Shown piece by piece: positions 37,753-40,971 of a stretch of 40,971 nt of DNA. The notes beneath the pieces are model-generated. The model did no database searches. It saw only the letters and a list, made by a program, of their open reading frames with translations, and was not told where the DNA came from. This DNA comes from Treponema sp. (lineage in GTDB: Bacteria; Spirochaetota; Spirochaetia; Treponematales; Breznakiellaceae), in assembly GCA_031274035.1 (NCBI GenBank), contig JAISQR010000134.1, positions 1-40,971 on the forward strand, in the 5' to 3' direction. Numbering within the stretch: position 1 is the stretch's first letter; each line of letters starts with the position of its first letter. Position numbers and translations under genes: made by a program.

Positions 37753-39564
37753 TCATTTTGCCCGGTACGCGGCCCCCAGCTTCTCAATCAAATCCTCCCT
37801 GCCTATGCTCCGCAGCCCTTCCCTAATAAGAGCTTGGCCTTCCTCCCGGTTGAACTGCAAGAGCGCCCGCTGTATGCTCTTTTCCCGTCCTCCCCGGCAG
37901 ACAGGAATGCTCTCCATGCCGCGGGGGTCCAGGCCGGTACGGTACATTACGGTAGAAAGGCTTCCAGGCGTTGGGTAAAAATCCTGTACCTGGTCGGGGA
38001 TAAAACGGCTTTCCTTCAAAAACAAGGCCAATTCTGCCGCGTCCTCCAGGCGGCAGCCGGGATGCCCCGACATAAAATAAGGAACAAGGTACTGTTTAAG
38101 ACCGAGCCGGCGGTTTATATCGGTGTAGGTACGGACAAATCTTCTGTATATTGCTCCATCGCCCTTTCCCATAGCGGCAAGTACATTTTCGGTAATATGT
38201 TCCGGCGCAACTTTGAGCTGGCCGCTTATATGGTAGCGGCAGAGGTCTTCGATAAATTCCTTTCCGTGTTCTCTGTCCAGTTCGGGATAGTCGTAACGGA
38301 CGCCCGACCTGATAAATACCTTTTTTACATGCTTTACCTGCCGCAGAGCCTTGAGGCTTTCAAGATAGGGGCCGTGATCCGCCTTGAGCTTTGGGCAAGG
38401 TTTGGGATAGAGACATTCCCGTTCGGGACAAAAGCTCCCCTTTTCCTGCCGGGCGCAGGGCGGCGTGTAGAAATTAGCCGTCGGTCCGCCGGCATCATGA
38501 ATATAACCTTTAAAACCAGGCAGCCTTGTCAGGGTTTCAGCCTCCCGGACAAGGCTCCCCCTGCTTCTTGCGGTAAGCGCCCTGCCCTGGTGAAAGGTAA
38601 TGGCGCAGAAGGAACAGCCGCCAAGACAGCCCCTGCTTGACACCAGGGAAAAAGCAACCTCCCCAAGGGCCGGAATACCGCCCGCGGCATCGTACATTGG
38701 ATGGGATTTTCTTGTAAAAGGCAATTCGTAGATATGGTCCAGTTCGGCAGTACCAAGCGGATAAGCAGGCGGATTCTGCACAACCCAACGCTCCCCGTCA
38801 TTCCTTTCCGCCAGGAGCTTTGCGCTTGCAGGATCGGCATTGCGTTTTTGCAGCATAAAGTGTTCGGCCAGGGCCCTAAGCGACACCGGATCAGTCCCCT
38901 TAACCGCTTCGTAACCGGGTAACAGCACATACCGCCCTGCATCAGAAAAATCAGGCGGCGTTTCTATTTCGGCGCCAACAACCCGCCTGCTTAAACGGAT
39001 ACAAGTTCCCCGCACATCTTGCAGCCCCCGCACCGGCTCGCCCTGGCTAAGGCGGCGGGCAATCTCCAGTATAGCCCGCTCCCCCATGCCGTAGACAAGT
39101 ATATCGGCCTTGGAATCGAGCAACACTGAACGGCGCACCGTGTCGGACCAGTAATCGTAGTGGGCAAACCGGCGCAGCCCGGCTTCGATACCGCCTATAA
39201 TTACCGGTATATCCTTGTATGCCTGCCGTATCCCCTCAACATATTTCAAAATAGCACGATCAGGGCGGAACCCTGCCTTGCCCCCCGGCGAATATGCATC
39301 ATCGCTGCGGGGCTTTTTAGCGGAGGTATAATGGGCAACCATAGAATCCATGTTACCTGCGCCGGCAAGAAAACCCAGCTTAGGGCGGCCTAAAACCGTG
39401 TATGATGCGGGGTTCTTCCAGTCCGGCTGGGGAATAATGCCTACCCGAAAACCCGCATCCTCCAGAACCCGTGAAATAAGAGCCGCGGCAAATGACGGGT
39501 GATCGACATAGGCATCCCCGGAAACAAAGATAAAATCACACCTTTCCCACCCTCTACTTTCCAT
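37753..39564 (-). CDS. YgiQ-family radical SAM protein (603 aa)
   Basis: The N-terminal segment FVSGDAYVDHPSFAAALISRVLE and the GGIEAGLRRFAHYDYW phrase are hallmarks of the YgiQ (UPF0313) family. The radical SAM cluster motif SSRGCLGGCSFCAITFHQGR (CxxxCxxC, about residues 310-317) binds the [4Fe-4S]-SAM centre. A Cys-rich insert (CARQEKGSFCPERECLYPKPCP) lies downstream of it. These proteins are conserved in anaerobes and their reaction is still unknown. The gene ends 234 bp upstream of thrC on the same strand. At 603 residues it is complete. Confidence 0.9.
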   Translation of the reverse strand: MESRGWERCDFIFVSGDAYVDHPSFAAALISRVLEDAGFRVGIIPQPDWKNPASYTVLGRPKLGFLAGAGNMDSMVAHYTSAKKPRSDDAYSPGGKAGFRPDRAILKYVEGIRQAYKDIPVIIGGIEAGLRRFAHYDYWSDTVRRSVLLDSKADILVYGMGERAILEIARRLSQGEPVRGLQDVRGTCIRLSRRVVGAEIETPPDFSDAGRYVLLPGYEAVKGTDPVSLRALAEHFMLQKRNADPASAKLLAERNDGERWVVQNPPAYPLGTAELDHIYELPFTRKSHPMYDAAGGIPALGEVAFSLVSSRGCLGGCSFCAITFHQGRALTARSRGSLVREAETLTRLPGFKGYIHDAGGPTANFYTPPCARQEKGSFCPERECLYPKPCPKLKADHGPYLESLKALRQVKHVKKVFIRSGVRYDYPELDREHGKEFIEDLCRYHISGQLKVAPEHITENVLAAMGKGDGAIYRRFVRTYTDINRRLGLKQYLVPYFMSGHPGCRLEDAAELALFLKESRFIPDQVQDFYPTPGSLSTVMYRTGLDPRGMESIPVCRGGREKSIQRALLQFNREEGQALIREGLRSIGREDLIEKLGAAYRAK

Positions 39565-39633
39565 GTCTGAAAATTTAACAGGCAGAAACTGTTCAGAGAT
39601 TGAAATTGCTGTTTTAGTCAGATGCTGCGGCCT

Positions 39634-39858
39634 TTAAACCCCTACTACAGCGGTAACTTCGGGAACTTCTTTTCTCAGATAGTTCTCGATACCCATTTTG
39701 AGGGTCATTTGGGCCATAGGACAACCGCCGCAAGCGCCGGTAAGTTTAAGGGAAACCGTACCGTCTTCGGCAAGGGAAATAAATTCTACATCTCCTCCAT
39801 CGGCCTGGAGGGAAGGTCGCACATCTTCAAGCACAGTCTTTATTTTTTCTTCAAGCAT
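39634..39858 (-). CDS. NifU C-terminal-domain protein (Nfu type, 74 aa)
   Basis: The whole protein is one Nfu domain: EKIKTVLEDVRPSLQADGGDVEFI, then the cluster-binding ACGGCPMAQMTLKMGIE with the CxxC pair. Such proteins carry [4Fe-4S] clusters to apo-proteins, which fits an organism with many Fe-S enzymes such as those at 7-15 kb. AGGAG precedes the ATG. It lies 69 bp upstream of the radical SAM gene on the same strand. Confidence 0.93.
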   Translation of the reverse strand: MLEEKIKTVLEDVRPSLQADGGDVEFISLAEDGTVSLKLTGACGGCPMAQMTLKMGIENYLRKEVPEVTAVVGV

Positions 39859-39998
39859 AGTTATCTCCTACTAAGAGTTTACCCGTTATTTGATAGTTTG
39901 ACAATCCCGCACACGCCTCATAATTATTCAGAGGCGATCTTCAATGTGAAGCACGCCCCCTGCTTCCTATTTTTGCCTGCCTGTGCTATACTATACCT

Positions 39999-40808
39999 AT
40001 GACCGGACAAAATGAGAGCCGTAAACAAGAATGGTTTAACGATGAAAGTTTTTGGAATTATTATGCGCCCGTCATGTTTGATAATGCCCGCTGGACCGAA
40101 GTACCGGCGGTTGCCGACGGACTAACCCGGCTTGCCCGCCTCAAGCTCTATGATATTTCCCCGTCAAGTTCCGGCCAGGTTCTGTACGGACCGCGCATTC
40201 TAGATCTTTGCTGCGGTATAGGGCGTATAAGCCTGGAACTGGCCCGGCGGGGTTTCGCCGTAACCGGTGTAGATATTACCAAGAACTTCCTCGAAACTGC
40301 CTGTGATGACCGAGACTACGAAAAGCTCAATATAGAGTTTATTCTGGAAGATGCCCGTTCCTTTAAGCGGCCCCTCTTCTTTGACACGGCAATAAACCTC
40401 TATATTTCCTTTGGTTATTTTGAAAACCCCGAAGACGATTTCCTGGTACTCCGTAATGTCTACGAATCTCTCAAGCCGGGCGGAGCATTTATCATCGAAA
40501 CCCTTGGCAAAGAAATTGCCGTGCGGGATTTTACTGAGGGGGAATGGTTCGAGCGCGCGGGCTATACCGTACTTACCGAGTACCAAGCGGTCGATTCTTG
40601 GTCCGCTCTGCGTAACCGCTGGATACTCATTAAGGACGGGAAACGCATAGAGCGAACCTTTACCCAGCGCCTCTACGCCGCTTCGGAATTGCGTGCGCTG
40701 CTCTTAAAAGCAGGCTTTGCGTTAGTGGAACTGTACGGCGGCTGGGATGAATCACCCTATGACCAGAACGCCGCCAGACTTATCGCGGTAGGAAGAAAGG
40801 ACGCATAA
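39999..40808 (+). CDS. Class I SAM-dependent methyltransferase (269 aa)
   Basis: The SAM-binding motif I is ILDLCCGIGRISLELARRG (about residues 67-85), the acidic motif GVDITKNFLE follows, and DTAINLYISFGYF and LKPGGAFIIE are later strands of the fold. The N-terminus includes WNYYAPVMFDNARW. Small-molecule or rRNA methylation is possible; substrate unknown. No ribosome binding site is visible, and a TATACT (39987-39992) ends six bases before the ATG, so the transcript could be leaderless. It diverges from the Nfu gene. Confidence 0.85.
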   Translation: MTGQNESRKQEWFNDESFWNYYAPVMFDNARWTEVPAVADGLTRLARLKLYDISPSSSGQVLYGPRILDLCCGIGRISLELARRGFAVTGVDITKNFLETACDDRDYEKLNIEFILEDARSFKRPLFFDTAINLYISFGYFENPEDDFLVLRNVYESLKPGGAFIIETLGKEIAVRDFTEGEWFERAGYTVLTEYQAVDSWSALRNRWILIKDGKRIERTFTQRLYAASELRALLLKAGFALVELYGGWDESPYDQNAARLIAVGRKDA

Positions 40809-40846
40809 GAGCTTGAAAAGCAGTGTCAAAAAGTAAAGAGAAAAAG

Positions 40847-40884
40847 CAAAGCCCCACAAACTCCTAGGAGCCTGTGGGACTTTG
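40847..40884. repeat. Palindromic intergenic element, copy 6 (core-less)
   Basis: CAAAGCCCCACA (40847-40858) and TGTGGGACTTTG (40873-40884) are inverted ends with one mismatch, joined directly by CTCCTAGGAG. This is the two termini of the family without the variable stem. Confidence 0.75.
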
Positions 40885-40926
40885 GAGGGATCGACACGCC
40901 GCCGCCTCTTCCGGTAAAATTCCCCT

Positions 40927-40971
40927 ATGAGTACACGACTGGTAAACATAGACCGGGAAACCCCCATGTTC
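40927..40971 (+). CDS. Start of a gene cut by the window end, perhaps a transposase
   Basis: ATG at 40927 opens the frame MSTRLVNIDRETPMF to the last base. The phrase NIDRETPMF resembles the N-terminus of some IS1182-like transposases, but 15 residues are too few for a firm call. No ribosome binding site was seen. Confidence 0.25.
   Translation, partial: MSTRLVNIDRETPMF

Noticed and set aside
37561-38640. 359-codon plus-strand frame opposite the radical SAM gene
   Set aside because: It lies antisense to a clear YgiQ-family gene and has no recognisable domain.

Overview
The window looks like chromosomal DNA of a fermentative spirochaete, most likely a Treponema relative of the H2- and ethanol-forming gut treponemes. 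The basis is mixed. Visible signs are a trimeric [FeFe] hydrogenase locus with Rex and AdhE, many small secreted lipoproteins, mid-range GC, and intergenic regions full of palindromic repeats. The genus itself is an inference. No tRNA, rRNA or CRISPR array was seen.

Layout. 1-3534: end of a repeat element, a GH18-like membrane-anchored protein, an RsmB/RsmF-type rRNA methyltransferase, a small hypothetical ORF and a LysR regulator with a clear sigma70 promoter. 3947-15581: a co-directional redox locus made of adhE, an APH-fold kinase-like protein, a PAS-containing sensory-type [FeFe] hydrogenase (HydS-like), a SpoIIE/PP2C phosphatase, hydC/hydB/hydA of an NADH-linked hydrogenase, a free thioredoxin-like [2Fe-2S] protein and the NADH sensor Rex. 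15582-24500: a fast-evolving surface and repeat region with a secreted caspase-like protein, several lipoproteins, a duplicated ~360-bp segment carrying 12-G tracts, an 84-bp tandem repeat and gene remnants. 24504-28142: an orphan ABC ATPase next to a 7-codon gene stub, a cupin, glmS and a TIR-bounded element carrying the glmS terminator. 28169-35371 (minus): a HAD phosphatase with gltD and gltB. 35372-36207: a nested palindromic region. 36208-40971: thrC, a YgiQ-type radical SAM protein, an Nfu-type protein, a SAM methyltransferase and the first codons of another gene.

How it fits together. HydABC would exchange electrons between NADH, ferredoxin and H2. AdhE would consume NADH to make ethanol. 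Rex reads NADH/NAD+, and the HydS-like protein probably reads H2. A kinase-like and a phosphatase gene lie on either side of hydS, so the locus reads as a complete H2/NADH balancing module with a predicted protein-phosphorylation layer. This is the most interesting functional system here.

The second notable theme is a family of modular palindromic intergenic elements, at least six in 41 kb. Their stem sequences differ between copies but remain self-complementary.
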